The notes below the pieces were generated by a model, which was given only the letters and a program-made list of their open reading frames with translations, was not told the origin of the DNA and did not search any database. A program made the translations under genes and the position numbers. A stretch of 41,924 bases of DNA from DATACN01 sp038215095 (GTDB lineage: Bacteria > Actinomycetota > Thermoleophilia > Solirubrobacterales > Thermoleophilaceae). Where the stretch lies: NCBI GenBank assembly GCA_038215095.1, contig JBBQRG010000016.1, positions 1 to 41,924 of the forward strand, given 5' to 3'. Shown here in pieces: positions 16,558 through 24,857 of the stretch (position 1 is its first letter; each line of letters begins with the position of its first letter).

Positions 16558-17411
16558 GCCGCGGCGTCCGCGAGGTTCCAGAAACCGTCGTAGCCCACGA
16601 AGCGCTGTGTGGCCACCCGCCCGAGCTGCTCGCGCGCCTCGTCCGGATCCAGGTCGCAGACCACGGCCACCTCCTTGCTGGCCAGCGGCGTGCCGGCCCA
16701 GCGCAGCACCTCCTCCACGGACTCCGCCGGCTCGCGCCGGTTGAGGCCGGGCACCAGGTTGGCCGTGATCACGTCGTATACGCCGAACGGCTGGAAGCCC
16801 GGCACGGCGATCCGCACGCCGTCGGCGAGTCGCGTGATCTCGTAGGAGGGGCAGGTGTAGCGCTGGCCGCCCGACCAGTTGGCGAGCTTGTGGTCGAGCA
16901 CGCGCGCGGCCGGCATCGGCTCGCGCGCTTCCTCCATGTCCGCCCGCAGCTCGGACTCGGTCTCCGGCTCCTGCACCCAGCGCTCGAGCTCGGTCGGGTC
17001 GAGACCGGCCTCGGCCGCCGCGCCGGTCAACGTCTCGGGCTCGTCGAGCAGCTGGCCTGAGAAGTTGCGCACCCGCAGGCAGCGCAGCAGCTGCCCGGCA
17101 TGCTCAGGGGCGTGCCGGCGGGCGGCCACCACCCCGCGGCACGCGGGCAGCGTGGCGGCCATGCGCGGGCGCTCGCGCGTGTCGATCGGCATGCCGTGCT
17201 CCTGCGCGATAGAGCGGAATGACTTGGCCTGCTTCTCGGGCGTGAGGCCGCGCTCGAGGTAGTCCTCCGGCGAGGACGACAGCCCGACCAGGCGCACCTC
17301 CCACTCGACCCAATCCCCGTAGAGCCAGTCGAGCCGGCGGCGGAAGGGCTCGGCGCTGTAGGCCCAGGGACAGCCGGGGTCGGTAAACTCGGTGATGCGG
17401 ACGTCGGCCAC
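16554..17411 (-). CDS. DsbA-family (FrnE-like) thioredoxin-fold oxidoreductase
   Basis: 285 residues from the GTG at 17411, chosen because the family start (ADVRITEFTDPGCPWAYSAEP) follows immediately; the frame upstream belongs to no gene. The active-site motif is CPWA (Cys14), so the second cysteine of CxxC is missing and a disulfide-exchange role is doubtful. Such proteins in actinobacteria are often cytosolic and of unknown substrate (FrnE/2-hydroxychromene-isomerase-like). No signal peptide. A long helical insertion follows and the thioredoxin fold resumes near RIAVPGFQPFGVYDV. It follows the MFS pump by two bases and is the last gene of the minus-strand run. Confidence 0.82.
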   Translation of the reverse strand: MADVRITEFTDPGCPWAYSAEPFRRRLDWLYGDWVEWEVRLVGLSSSPEDYLERGLTPEKQAKSFRSIAQEHGMPIDTRERPRMAATLPACRGVVAARRHAPEHAGQLLRCLRVRNFSGQLLDEPETLTGAAAEAGLDPTELERWVQEPETESELRADMEEAREPMPAARVLDHKLANWSGGQRYTCPSYEITRLADGVRIAVPGFQPFGVYDVITANLVPGLNRREPAESVEEVLRWAGTPLASKEVAVVCDLDPDEAREQLGRVATQRFVGYDGFWNLADAAA

Positions 17412-17413
17412 GG

Positions 17414-18820
17414 CTAGGCGGGCACGGCCACGGGGGCGCGGCGTCGGCCGGGGATGGCGAGGGCGAAGAGGAAGGCGCCGCCCACTCCGGCGGCCGACAG
17501 CAGGAACGCCGCCGTGAAGCCGGACTCGGTGGGAAAGCCGGTGCGCGCGGAGATGTGGCCGGCCACGATGCTCGCCGCGATCTGGCCGCCCAGCGAGCCG
17601 CCGATCGTGCGCATGATCGTGTTCATCCCCGTGGCCACGCCGGTCTGGCGCTGCTCGACGGCCTCCACGATCAGGTTGGCCATCGAGGCGAACGCGAAGC
17701 CGATGCCCAGCCCCAGCAGCACGCTGGCGACGTAGATGGTCCAGCGGGCGTCGTGGAAGGCGGCCAGGAACACGAAACTGAAGCTGGCCACGCCGGTGCC
17801 GAGCAGCAGCGGCAGCTTGGAGCCGAAGCGGGTCCCGAGGTACCCGGCGATCGGCCCGGCGAACAGCATGATCGCCGCCGACGGCGCAAGGAACAGCCCC
17901 GCTTCGGTGACCGTCGCGCCGAAGCCGTAGCCGGCGGAGGCGGGCGTCTGGACGAACTTCGGGATCAGGATGAACGAGCCGAACATGCCGAAGCCCACGA
18001 GCAGCGCGGTGAGGTTCGTGGTCAGCACCGCCCGGATGCGCATCATCTGCATGTCCACGAGCGGCTGCGGGACCTTGCGCTCGTAGGCCACCCACACCAC
18101 CAGCAGCATCACGGCGGCGGCGAACAGCCCGAGGATGCGCGGGTCGCTCCAGCCCCAGGTGTTGCCCTCGCTCACGGCGAAGAGCAGCGCCACCAGGCCG
18201 CCCGACATCAGCGCCGCGCCGCCCCAATCGATCTTCGCCGGGCTCTTCACCGGCGACTCGGGAACGAAGAAGTGGGTGGCCACGATCGCCACGATCACGG
18301 AGATCAGGCCGAACCAGAAGATCCACTCGTAGTCGAGGTGGTCCACGATCACGCCGCTCAGCACCAGCCCGGCGCCGCCGCCGATCCCGAAGGTGGCCGA
18401 GATCAGGCCGATTCCGGTGGCCACCTTCTCCGGCGGGAACTCGTCCCGGATGATCCCGAAGGCCAGCGGGAACACGGCGCCGCCCACACCCTGGATCGCC
18501 CGCCCGGCGATGAGCACCCCGATCGAGTGGGACAGCGCCGACACCAGCGATCCCACGCCGAACACCACCAGCGTGAACACCAGCATCCGCTCCTTGCCGA
18601 ACATGTCCCCGAGCCGGCCGACGATCGGTGTGGCCACCGACGCCGACAGCAGGTAGCCGGTCAGCACGAACGTCACGAGCGTGGTCGAGGTGTGCAGCAC
18701 GCGCTGGATCTCGGGCAGGGCGGGCGCGACCAGCGTCTGCGAGAGCGCGTACGCGAGAGCGGAGAGGACCAGCACCGCGAGCGTCAGGTTGTAGGACTGG
18801 CGGGGCGGCGGCTCGACCAC
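17414..18820 (-). CDS. MFS transporter, DHA2 (EmrB/QacA-type) family
   Basis: 468 residues, about fourteen membrane helices. Motif A reads GRLGDMFGKERML after helix two, and the DHA2-type motif C region appears as FGIGGGAGLVLSGVIVD. The protein probably exports hydrophobic drugs or cell products by proton antiport. The GTG start at 18820 is ten bases after the stop of the YncE-like lipoprotein gene. Genes for three lipoproteins lie directly upstream on the same strand, so the pump may belong to an envelope-related unit. Confidence 0.9.
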   Translation of the reverse strand: MVEPPPRQSYNLTLAVLVLSALAYALSQTLVAPALPEIQRVLHTSTTLVTFVLTGYLLSASVATPIVGRLGDMFGKERMLVFTLVVFGVGSLVSALSHSIGVLIAGRAIQGVGGAVFPLAFGIIRDEFPPEKVATGIGLISATFGIGGGAGLVLSGVIVDHLDYEWIFWFGLISVIVAIVATHFFVPESPVKSPAKIDWGGAALMSGGLVALLFAVSEGNTWGWSDPRILGLFAAAVMLLVVWVAYERKVPQPLVDMQMMRIRAVLTTNLTALLVGFGMFGSFILIPKFVQTPASAGYGFGATVTEAGLFLAPSAAIMLFAGPIAGYLGTRFGSKLPLLLGTGVASFSFVFLAAFHDARWTIYVASVLLGLGIGFAFASMANLIVEAVEQRQTGVATGMNTIMRTIGGSLGGQIAASIVAGHISARTGFPTESGFTAAFLLSAAGVGGAFLFALAIPGRRRAPVAVPA

Positions 18821-18830
18821 CGCTTCGAAT

Positions 18831-20024
18831 CTAGCGAAGGATTCCGGTGTGCCCGATCGAGTAGCGGCCGGGCTGGGGCCAGACGCACATGCCGTGCGGG
18901 CCGCTGCCCACCCGGATGCGGTGAAGCAGCCGCCCGGTGCGCGTGGAGATCGCGTAGACCTCGCTGTTGTAGCGGCCGCTCAGCCACAGCACGCGCCCGT
19001 CGGCCGAGACGCCTCCCATGTCGGGGGAGCCGCCGCCGGGTAGCCGCCACTTGCGCAGCGGGCGACGGGTCCTGAACGAGATGACGGAGATCGAGCCCTC
19101 GCCGCGGTTGGACACGTACAGAACCTTCGAGTCGCGGCTCGGGTAGAGCCCGTGCGCGCCGCGGCCGGTGCTCTCGAAGCCGAGCTTGCGCATCGGCTTG
19201 GCATCGATCAGCCAGACCCCGCCGGACGCCATGTCGGCCACGTAGAAGGTGCGGCCGTCGGGCGACAGCTTCACGTCCTGGGGCATCGCTCCGGGCTTCA
19301 GGGGAATTGTCTTCACCACTCGCTCGTGCACCAGGTCGACGGCGATAACGCGGCCGTTGAACTCGCACGAGACGATCGCGGTGCGGCCGTCCGCGGTGTA
19401 GTCCATGTGGTCCACGCCGGCGCAGCCCGGCACGGGCAGGGACTTGCGCAGGCGCATCGTGTGCGGATCGCGGAAGTCGAGCTGGCGATGGGCCTCCGCC
19501 ACGACGATCGCGCGCCGCCCGTCGGCGGTGAAGTAGAGGTTGTAGGGGTCGAGGACCGGCACGGGCGAGCCGTGGTGCCCCGTACGCGCGTTGATCGGGG
19601 TCAGGCTGTTGCCCAGGTCGTTGGTTACCCACAGGGTGCGGAGGTCCCAGGAGGGCGTCACGTGCTGTGGCAGCCGGCCGACTGCGAAGTGGTCCACGAT
19701 CTTCGCGCTGCGCTGGTCGATCACGTCGACCGTGGCCGACTGCGAGTTCGGCACGTAGATCCGCGCCGGGTCGTGACGCACCGCGGCCGCGAGCGCGCCG
19801 GGATGGCCGGCCGCGTAGACGTCGTGGCGGTCGAGAAGCGGGGGAATGTGCCCCGCGCGGAGGGGGGCGGTGCTCTGGCCGGATGCCTGGACGGGCTGGC
19901 TCGGAGCAGGCTTTGGGTCTGGCGGCCGCTGAGCCGTCGTGTGCGGGCTGTTGCCACCGCCACCGCCGCCGCAGCCGGCCAGCAGGGCAACGGCCCCGAG
20001 TGTGAGCGCGACCCGTCTGCGCAT
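18831..20024 (-). CDS. YncE-like beta-propeller lipoprotein
   Basis: 397 residues. Signal peptide with lipobox LLAGC (Cys18) followed by a Gly-rich and Pro/Gln-rich linker. The body has repeated propeller blades: IYVPNSQSATVDVIDQ, TLWVTNDLGNSLTPIN, TFYVADMASGGVWLID and VLYVSNRGEGSISVIS, each near 40-45 residues. These YVTN-type repeats are typical of extracytoplasmic YncE proteins. The ATG shares one base with the stop of the kelch-like gene (TGATG), so translation is coupled. No enzymatic residues are seen; a binding or scaffold role outside the membrane is likely. Confidence 0.85.
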   Translation of the reverse strand: MRRRVALTLGAVALLAGCGGGGGGNSPHTTAQRPPDPKPAPSQPVQASGQSTAPLRAGHIPPLLDRHDVYAAGHPGALAAAVRHDPARIYVPNSQSATVDVIDQRSAKIVDHFAVGRLPQHVTPSWDLRTLWVTNDLGNSLTPINARTGHHGSPVPVLDPYNLYFTADGRRAIVVAEAHRQLDFRDPHTMRLRKSLPVPGCAGVDHMDYTADGRTAIVSCEFNGRVIAVDLVHERVVKTIPLKPGAMPQDVKLSPDGRTFYVADMASGGVWLIDAKPMRKLGFESTGRGAHGLYPSRDSKVLYVSNRGEGSISVISFRTRRPLRKWRLPGGGSPDMGGVSADGRVLWLSGRYNSEVYAISTRTGRLLHRIRVGSGPHGMCVWPQPGRYSIGHTGILR

Positions 20025-20977
20025 CAGCGCGCCCGCAGCACCAGGAGCTGGTCGTGGACGCTGCCCCCGGGGTCCCGGCCTCCGGCCACCAGCACGCCCC
20101 GGCCGGAAACCGCGGCGGACAGGTCCGACAGCGCCGCCGGCAGCCGGCCGCCGGGCCGCACGGCGCCGCTGCGCGGGTCGACCGCGAGGATCGAGTCGAC
20201 CTGGCCGGTCGTGCTGTCGCCGCGGCCGCCCAGCACGAAGAACGTGCCGCCGAGGGCCACGCCCGCCGCGTGTGCAAGGACGCCCGGTAGGCGGCCGATC
20301 ACCCGCGCTCGGCCGGCCGCCGGGTCGACCTCGACCACCTCGCGCCGCGCCGTGGTGCCGTCCGTGCCGCCAGCCACGAGGAGCCGGCCGCCGGTCGCGG
20401 CAGCGGCGGCGTAGCGCAGCGGGTGCGGCAGCCGCGCGACCTGGCGGACGGGGCGCCCCGGGGTGAATCGCAGTACCGAGCTCTGCGGCGTCTGCACGGT
20501 GAAGCCGCCGATCACGTAGATGCTCCCGCCGAGCGCCACGGCTGTCGCGTCGGAGATCGCTACGGGCAGCCGGCCGGCCGTGGAGGCCCGGCCGCGGGCG
20601 TCGACCCGCACGATTGAGCCGACCGGGCCCGACGCCGTGCCGCCTCCGAACAGGTACACGCTGTCACCGAGGGCCGCCCCGCCGGCGTCGTGCACGGCCA
20701 GCGGCAGCGCGCCGACTCGCGCGGGCGCCCCCGGCGCCGCTCGCACGACGTCGCCGACCGAGGCGTCGGCCGCGTTCAGGCCGCCGGCAAGGATCGTCGC
20801 TCCGCCGGCCGTCGCCATCGCGGGCAGCTGCACCGGCGCGGGCAGCCTCCGCGAGGAGACCACCCGGAGCTCCCGCGGGCGGGCGGGCACGTTCGGCACC
20901 GCGCGCTTCGTGCTGGTCGGCGTGCGGGCCTGGGATCCAGGCCCGCCGCCACCGCAACCCGCGAGGCCGACGGCCAC
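20024..20977 (-). CDS. Kelch/beta-propeller-like lipoprotein
   Basis: 317 residues from the GTG at 20977, but this leaves only seven residues before the lipobox LAGC, too short for a signal peptide. The frame is open upstream to the stop of the preceding gene at 21011, so a start further up (for example the ATT at 20995, giving TATALVAVGLAGC) is likely. The body shows repeated blades with GG-ended strands: SVYLFGGGT, SIYVIGGFT, RLLVAGGTD, TFFVLGGRG and GVLVAGGRD, a six-bladed kelch style. It sits between the phosphoesterase and YncE-like genes. Role unknown, probably surface ligand binding. Confidence 0.75.
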   Translation of the reverse strand: MAVGLAGCGGGGPGSQARTPTSTKRAVPNVPARPRELRVVSSRRLPAPVQLPAMATAGGATILAGGLNAADASVGDVVRAAPGAPARVGALPLAVHDAGGAALGDSVYLFGGGTASGPVGSIVRVDARGRASTAGRLPVAISDATAVALGGSIYVIGGFTVQTPQSSVLRFTPGRPVRQVARLPHPLRYAAAAATGGRLLVAGGTDGTTARREVVEVDPAAGRARVIGRLPGVLAHAAGVALGGTFFVLGGRGDSTTGQVDSILAVDPRSGAVRPGGRLPAALSDLSAAVSGRGVLVAGGRDPGGSVHDQLLVLRAR

Positions 20978-21010
20978 CAGCGCCGTGGCTGTAATCGCGC
21001 GGAACGCCGC

Positions 21011-21898
21011 TCAGCCGCTCCGCACGAGGCCGCGCAATAGGGGCGTCGAGGAGTCGCCCGCCCTGCCCAGCGCCGGCAGGCCGAAGTTCGCCTCGATCGT
21101 GCGGAGGAGCGCGTAGTGGTTGGCCTCCACGCGCACCCTCGCGTGCGGCCTCGCCTCGCCGCCCGCGGCGATCAGGGCGATTCGCCCGCCGCCCGGCTGC
21201 CCGCCGGCGCCGCGCTGGTCGGCCCGGTTGCCCTCGTCCCAGGTCACGTAGAGAAGGCCATGCGGGCCGAGTGTATGCAGCACCCGCGGCACGGTGCGCG
21301 CGGCGAACCTGTCGGCCGCTCTGAGCGAGTGGTGGTGCCCGTCGTGGCGCACGTTGGGCGCGATCCAGGTGAAGCGCGGCAGGTGCCCGGTCGCCAGGTC
21401 GTGCCGCAGCCCCCTGAAGCCAGTCACGCGCGCGCTGTCTCGCTTGTTGCCGTCCACGCTCTCGGTATAGACGAACGGGTTGTAGTGCTTGTTGTAGCGC
21501 CCGGTGCGCGTGACCGGGACGTCGGCGTCGTGGGGGAGGCTCTCGAAGTAGGCGTGCCAGGAGATGCCGGCCGCGTCGAACTGGTTCACGACGCTCGGCA
21601 GGTCACTCGAGCAGCGGGCGCAGTTGCCCCTTATCTCAGCGGTGCTGCCGGTGGTCATTGCTATGTAATTGGGTAGCGACGGGTGCCCGACGGCGAAGTA
21701 GCGGGTGGCGAGCGCGTTGCGGCGAGCCAGCCGATTCAGGTACGGCGCGTCGGGACTGCCCATCACCTGGCCGTAGCTGCGGTTCTCGAGCACCATCACG
21801 GCGACATGAGAGGGGTGGACCGAATTGCCCGCCGTGACGACCGTGTCGCTGCCGCAACCCGCGAGCAGGATCACGCTCAGCGCGACGAGGCTCCTCAT
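21011..21898 (-). CDS. Phosphoesterase-family (acid phosphatase/phospholipase C-like) lipoprotein
   Basis: 295 residues from the ATG at 21898; an ATG twelve codons upstream is less likely because the signal peptide starts at MRSLVALSVILLAGC (lipobox Cys15). The core matches the phosphoesterase family (PF04185): VAVMVLENRSYGQVMGS at the first metal site, FAVGHPSLPNYIAMTTG with the nucleophilic Ser/Thr region, RFTWIAPNVRHDGHHH, and TWDEGN near the end. Such enzymes hydrolyse phosphate esters outside the cell. With the kelch- and YncE-like lipoproteins downstream it forms a three-lipoprotein set; YncE and phosphatase domains are known to be fused in other bacteria. Confidence 0.85.
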   Translation of the reverse strand: MRSLVALSVILLAGCGSDTVVTAGNSVHPSHVAVMVLENRSYGQVMGSPDAPYLNRLARRNALATRYFAVGHPSLPNYIAMTTGSTAEIRGNCARCSSDLPSVVNQFDAAGISWHAYFESLPHDADVPVTRTGRYNKHYNPFVYTESVDGNKRDSARVTGFRGLRHDLATGHLPRFTWIAPNVRHDGHHHSLRAADRFAARTVPRVLHTLGPHGLLYVTWDEGNRADQRGAGGQPGGGRIALIAAGGEARPHARVRVEANHYALLRTIEANFGLPALGRAGDSSTPLLRGLVRSG

Positions 21899-21984
21899 GG
21901 GCCGGAGGCTGTCTGACGGGCATGAAGAGAACATGAACGCCCGAACCGCCGTTTATGCGACATGGCTCGGGGTATCGCCGGGCT

Positions 21985-22989
21985 ATGAGCTCGCTCCCCA
22001 GTGCTCGCGGGCCTCTCAGCGCGTACCTGCTCGACGCGCTGGCGGAGCCCGTCCACGAGCTGTCCGGATGGCCCTCCCCGGACGGCGACGTACTGGCTGA
22101 CGATGACGTCCAGCTGGCGCTCTACTGCTGCTACGAGCTGCACTACCGCTCCTTCGACGGCGTCGACGACGGCTGGGAGTGGGAGCCTTCGCTGCTCGCC
22201 TTCCGGGCGCAGCTGGAGCGGGGCTTCGAGTCCGAGCTGCTTCGCCTGGTGGACCACCCCGGCGGGGCTGACGCCGCCGACATGGACCTGCAGCTGCGCG
22301 CGCTGATCGACGCCGACGACGCCCCACCGCTGTCGCGCTACCTCGAGCGGCAGGCCACGGTCGAAGAGGCGCTCGAGTTCCTCGTGCACCGCTCGGCCTA
22401 CCAGCTGAAGGAGGCCGACCCGCATTCGTGGGCGCTGCCCCGCCTGACCGGCAAGCCGAAGGCGGCGCTGGTGGAGATCCAGGCGGACGAGTACGGCGGC
22501 GGGGACGAGCGCTGGATCCACGCCAGGCTGTTCGCGGACGCGCTCGACGGGGCGGGCCTGGATTCCTCCTACGGCGCCTACCTCGACGTGATCCCCGGCA
22601 CCACGCTCGCGACGGTCAACCTGATGTCGCTGTTCGGCCTGCACCGGCGCTGGCGCGGCGCGATCATCGGCCACCTGGCCGTCTTCGAGATGAGCTCGAC
22701 CGGCCCGAACCGGCGCTACGCCAACGCGTTCCGGCGCTTCGGCTTCGGGCCGGACATGACGCGCTTCTTCGACGAGCACGTGGAGGCAGACGCGGTACAC
22801 GAGAACGTCGCCGCCAACGACCTGGCGGGCGCGCTGGCGAGCGAGAGCCCGGAGCTGGCCGCCGACGTCCTGTTCGGGGCGCGGGCCCTGCTGGCGCTGG
22901 ACCAGGGCTTCATCGCCCGGCTGATGGACAGCTGGGAGCGCGGCGAGAGCTCGCTGCTCCAGCCGCTGGCCGCTGCAGCTTCTGCCTAG
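21985..22989 (+). CDS. Iron-containing redox enzyme family protein (haem-oxygenase-like fold)
   Basis: 334 residues from the ATG at 21985, ahead of the first conserved segment GPLSAYLLDAL. The protein is helical with putative metal-ligand blocks YELHYRSFDG, IQADEYGGG and GAIIGHLAVFEMSS, the last two being typical of PF14518 proteins, a diiron relative of haem oxygenase. Family members include oxidases and oxygenases acting on amino-acid or fatty substrates. It ends in a CTAG shared with the opposing stop of the CDGSH gene. No partner enzyme is seen besides that iron-sulfur protein. Substrate unknown. Confidence 0.8.
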   Translation: MSSLPSARGPLSAYLLDALAEPVHELSGWPSPDGDVLADDDVQLALYCCYELHYRSFDGVDDGWEWEPSLLAFRAQLERGFESELLRLVDHPGGADAADMDLQLRALIDADDAPPLSRYLERQATVEEALEFLVHRSAYQLKEADPHSWALPRLTGKPKAALVEIQADEYGGGDERWIHARLFADALDGAGLDSSYGAYLDVIPGTTLATVNLMSLFGLHRRWRGAIIGHLAVFEMSSTGPNRRYANAFRRFGFGPDMTRFFDEHVEADAVHENVAANDLAGALASESPELAADVLFGARALLALDQGFIARLMDSWERGESSLLQPLAAAASA

Positions 22990-23201
22990 CGGTCCTGCTC
23001 GGCGCCGCTCGAGCAGCGGAAGCCGACGGCGGTGTGCGTGCCGTCGCAGAGTGGCCGCGTGCGCGAGCGCCCGCAGCGGCAGAGCGCGATCGTCTTGCGC
23101 CTCACGTCGATCTCGTTGCCGTCCTGGTCGAGCAGCTTGAAGTCGCCTCGGACCAGGTACGGGCCGTCGCGGTAGGAGGTGATGGTGGGCTTGCGCTCCA
23201 C
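22986..23201 (-). CDS. CDGSH iron-sulfur domain protein
   Basis: 71 residues from a GTG at 23201. The [2Fe-2S] motif is complete: Cys41, Cys43 and Cys52 followed by His56 in CRCGRSRTRPLCDGTH. This three-Cys/one-His cluster is redox-active and labile, as in mitoNEET. The N-terminal half (SYRDGPYLVRGDFKLLDQDG) is a typical bacterial CDGSH lead-in. Start choice: the GTG gives the usual small size, and the longer open frame upstream has low similarity. It is convergent with the diiron-enzyme gene, and the two families often neighbour each other, so a shared redox role is a reasonable inference. Confidence 0.85.
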   Translation of the reverse strand: MERKPTITSYRDGPYLVRGDFKLLDQDGNEIDVRRKTIALCRCGRSRTRPLCDGTHTAVGFRCSSGAEQDR

Positions 23202-23243
23202 GCGGGGTCGATACCCGCGTTCCGGTTCGCCAAACTGCCGCCC

Positions 23244-23864
23244 GTGGACCCCGATCCGACCGAGATCCGCGTGCTCGGCTGCCTGATCGAGAAGCAGCGC
23301 ACCACGCCCGACGCGTATCCGCTCACGCTGAACTCCCTGCGGCTGGCCTGCAACCAGTCGACGAACCGCGACCCCGTGGTGGACTACGGCGACTCCGAGA
23401 TCCGCTCCGCGCTCGAACGGCTCGGTCGGCGCGGCTGGACGAGGATGGCGAGCTGGGGCGGGCGCTCGGTGAAGTACCGCCACCTGCTGGGGGACGCCCT
23501 CGGGCTGTCGCGCGAGCAGGTGGCGCTGCTAGCCGTGCTGATGTTGCGCGGGCCGCAGACCCTCGGCGAGCTGAAGGGCCGCAGCGACCGCCTGCACTCG
23601 TTCGGCTCCCTGGCGGAGGTCGAGCAGGAGCTGGGCTCGCTCGGCGAGCGGGAGCTGGTCCGGGCCCTGCCGCGCCTGCCGGGCCAGAAGGAGCAGCGCT
23701 ACGAGCAGCTGCTGGGAGGCGAGCGCGAAGCTGAGCAGGGCTCGCCGGCGCCTGTGGTGGCGACGCCGGTGGCGGCCGCCGCGCCGGCCGACGACCTCGA
23801 GGAACGCGTGGCCCGCCTGGAGCGCGAGGTCGCGGCGCTTCGGGCCGAGCTCGGCGCCCCCTAG
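23244..23864 (+). CDS. yceH: YceH/DUF480 family winged-helix protein
   Basis: 206 residues from the GTG at 23244, which is followed directly by the family start DPTEIRVLGCLIEKQRTTPDAYPLTLNSL. The two tandem winged-helix-like modules continue with VALLAVLMLRGPQTLGELKGRS and a KEQRYEQLLGG block. After an Ala/Pro linker, the C-terminus is a short coiled coil (DDLEERVARLEREVAALRAEL), common in the family. YceH is of uncertain function and may bind DNA or RNA. The gene is divergent from the CDGSH gene, with 42 bp between starts. Alternative GTG/ATG starts upstream are not supported. Confidence 0.9.
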   Translation: MDPDPTEIRVLGCLIEKQRTTPDAYPLTLNSLRLACNQSTNRDPVVDYGDSEIRSALERLGRRGWTRMASWGGRSVKYRHLLGDALGLSREQVALLAVLMLRGPQTLGELKGRSDRLHSFGSLAEVEQELGSLGERELVRALPRLPGQKEQRYEQLLGGEREAEQGSPAPVVATPVAAAAPADDLEERVARLEREVAALRAELGAP

Positions 23865-23869
23865 CGCAA

Positions 23870-23890
23870 GCGGCCGGCTCGGCCGGCTGC
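23870..23890. terminator. Candidate bidirectional terminator hairpin
   Basis: GCGGCCGGC and GCCGGCTGC flank a three-base loop TCG and can form a 9-bp stem with one G-U pair. It lies in the 37-bp gap between the convergent yceH and hydrolase genes. No T-tract follows on either strand, so termination strength is uncertain. Confidence 0.35.
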
Positions 23891-23901
23891 GCAGCGAGCG
23901 C

Positions 23902-24798
23902 TCAGCGCAGCAGCAGCTCGCGCATGTCCTCGGGGCTCGCGTCCGAGGGCTCGGTGGACTCCATGAAGTCCGTGATGATGGCGGCCAGGCGGTGCGGGTC
24001 GTCGAGCTGCGGGAAGTGGCCGGCGTCCGGCAGCAGCTCCAGGCGGCTGCCGGGCATCGCCTCGCGCGCCGCCTCGCCGTGGCGGGCCGGGATGATCGGG
24101 TCGCGCTCGCCCCACACCAGGAGCGACGGCATGACCTCGGTCAGGTGAAGGCGGTCCGCCGCGCTCACACGCTGGCCACGCGGGTCGATCACCGAGCGCA
24201 GGGTGTGCAGGAAGGCCTGGCGCGCGTCGGAGTCGGCCAGCGAGCCCACGCCCGTGGCCAGCTCGGCGATGTCGTGGCCGGGCTTCAGCCGCAGGTATCC
24301 GAGCATCCGGCCGAAGCCGGCGGCCACGGAGCGCACGCGCCGGCTGGCCAGGAGCGGCAGCACGAGCTCTGAGCCCGGCAGTGCGGCGGCGCGCAGCAGC
24401 AGGCTCACCTCGCTGCCCAGCCCGCCGCTCGACACCAGCACCAGCCGCTCGCAGCGCTCGGGGAACTGGTAGGAGAACTGCATGGCGATGCCGCCTCCCA
24501 GCGAGTGGCCGACGACGGTGGCCCGCGGGTGGTCGAGCGCGATCAGGAGGTCGCGAAGGCCCGCGGCGTAGGCCCCGAGCGAGTAGTCCCCACGGGGCTT
24601 CGCCGACTGCCCGTGCCCGAGCAGGTCGGGCGCGATCACCGTGAAGCGCTCGGCCAGGAGCGGCATGAGCGGCTCCCAGTGGGCAGAGCTGCCCGTGATG
24701 CCGTGCACCAGCAGGATCACCGGCCCGCTGCCGCCGGTGCGGAAGGCGGTGCGCTTGCCGTAGAGCGTTAGCTCCTCGGTGCGGATCTCGGCGCTCAA
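23902..24798 (-). CDS. Alpha/beta hydrolase
   Basis: 298 residues from a TTG at 24798. The nucleophile elbow is GHSLGGG (Ser), the acid is in VWGERDPIIP, and the histidine in DAGHFPQLDDP; the oxyanion block is LVHGITGSSAHW. This is a standard catalytic triad of the alpha/beta-hydrolase fold with a helical cap (around residues 125-200). Substrate class cannot be told. The TTG start lies close to the start of the divergent LLM gene (59 bp apart), leaving a short shared promoter region. No better ATG or GTG start is seen near this point. Confidence 0.87.
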   Translation of the reverse strand: MSAEIRTEELTLYGKRTAFRTGGSGPVILLVHGITGSSAHWEPLMPLLAERFTVIAPDLLGHGQSAKPRGDYSLGAYAAGLRDLLIALDHPRATVVGHSLGGGIAMQFSYQFPERCERLVLVSSGGLGSEVSLLLRAAALPGSELVLPLLASRRVRSVAAGFGRMLGYLRLKPGHDIAELATGVGSLADSDARQAFLHTLRSVIDPRGQRVSAADRLHLTEVMPSLLVWGERDPIIPARHGEAAREAMPGSRLELLPDAGHFPQLDDPHRLAAIITDFMESTEPSDASPEDMRELLLR

Positions 24799-24857
24799 GA
24801 GGGGGTCACCATCGTCCCCACGATGCCATAAAGGCGGCGCGGCCTAACATCCGAGGC

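Noticed and set aside
15063..17060. 665-codon plus-strand open frame across actP and the DsbA-like gene
   Set aside because: It is an out-of-frame Arg-rich shadow of two well-supported genes.
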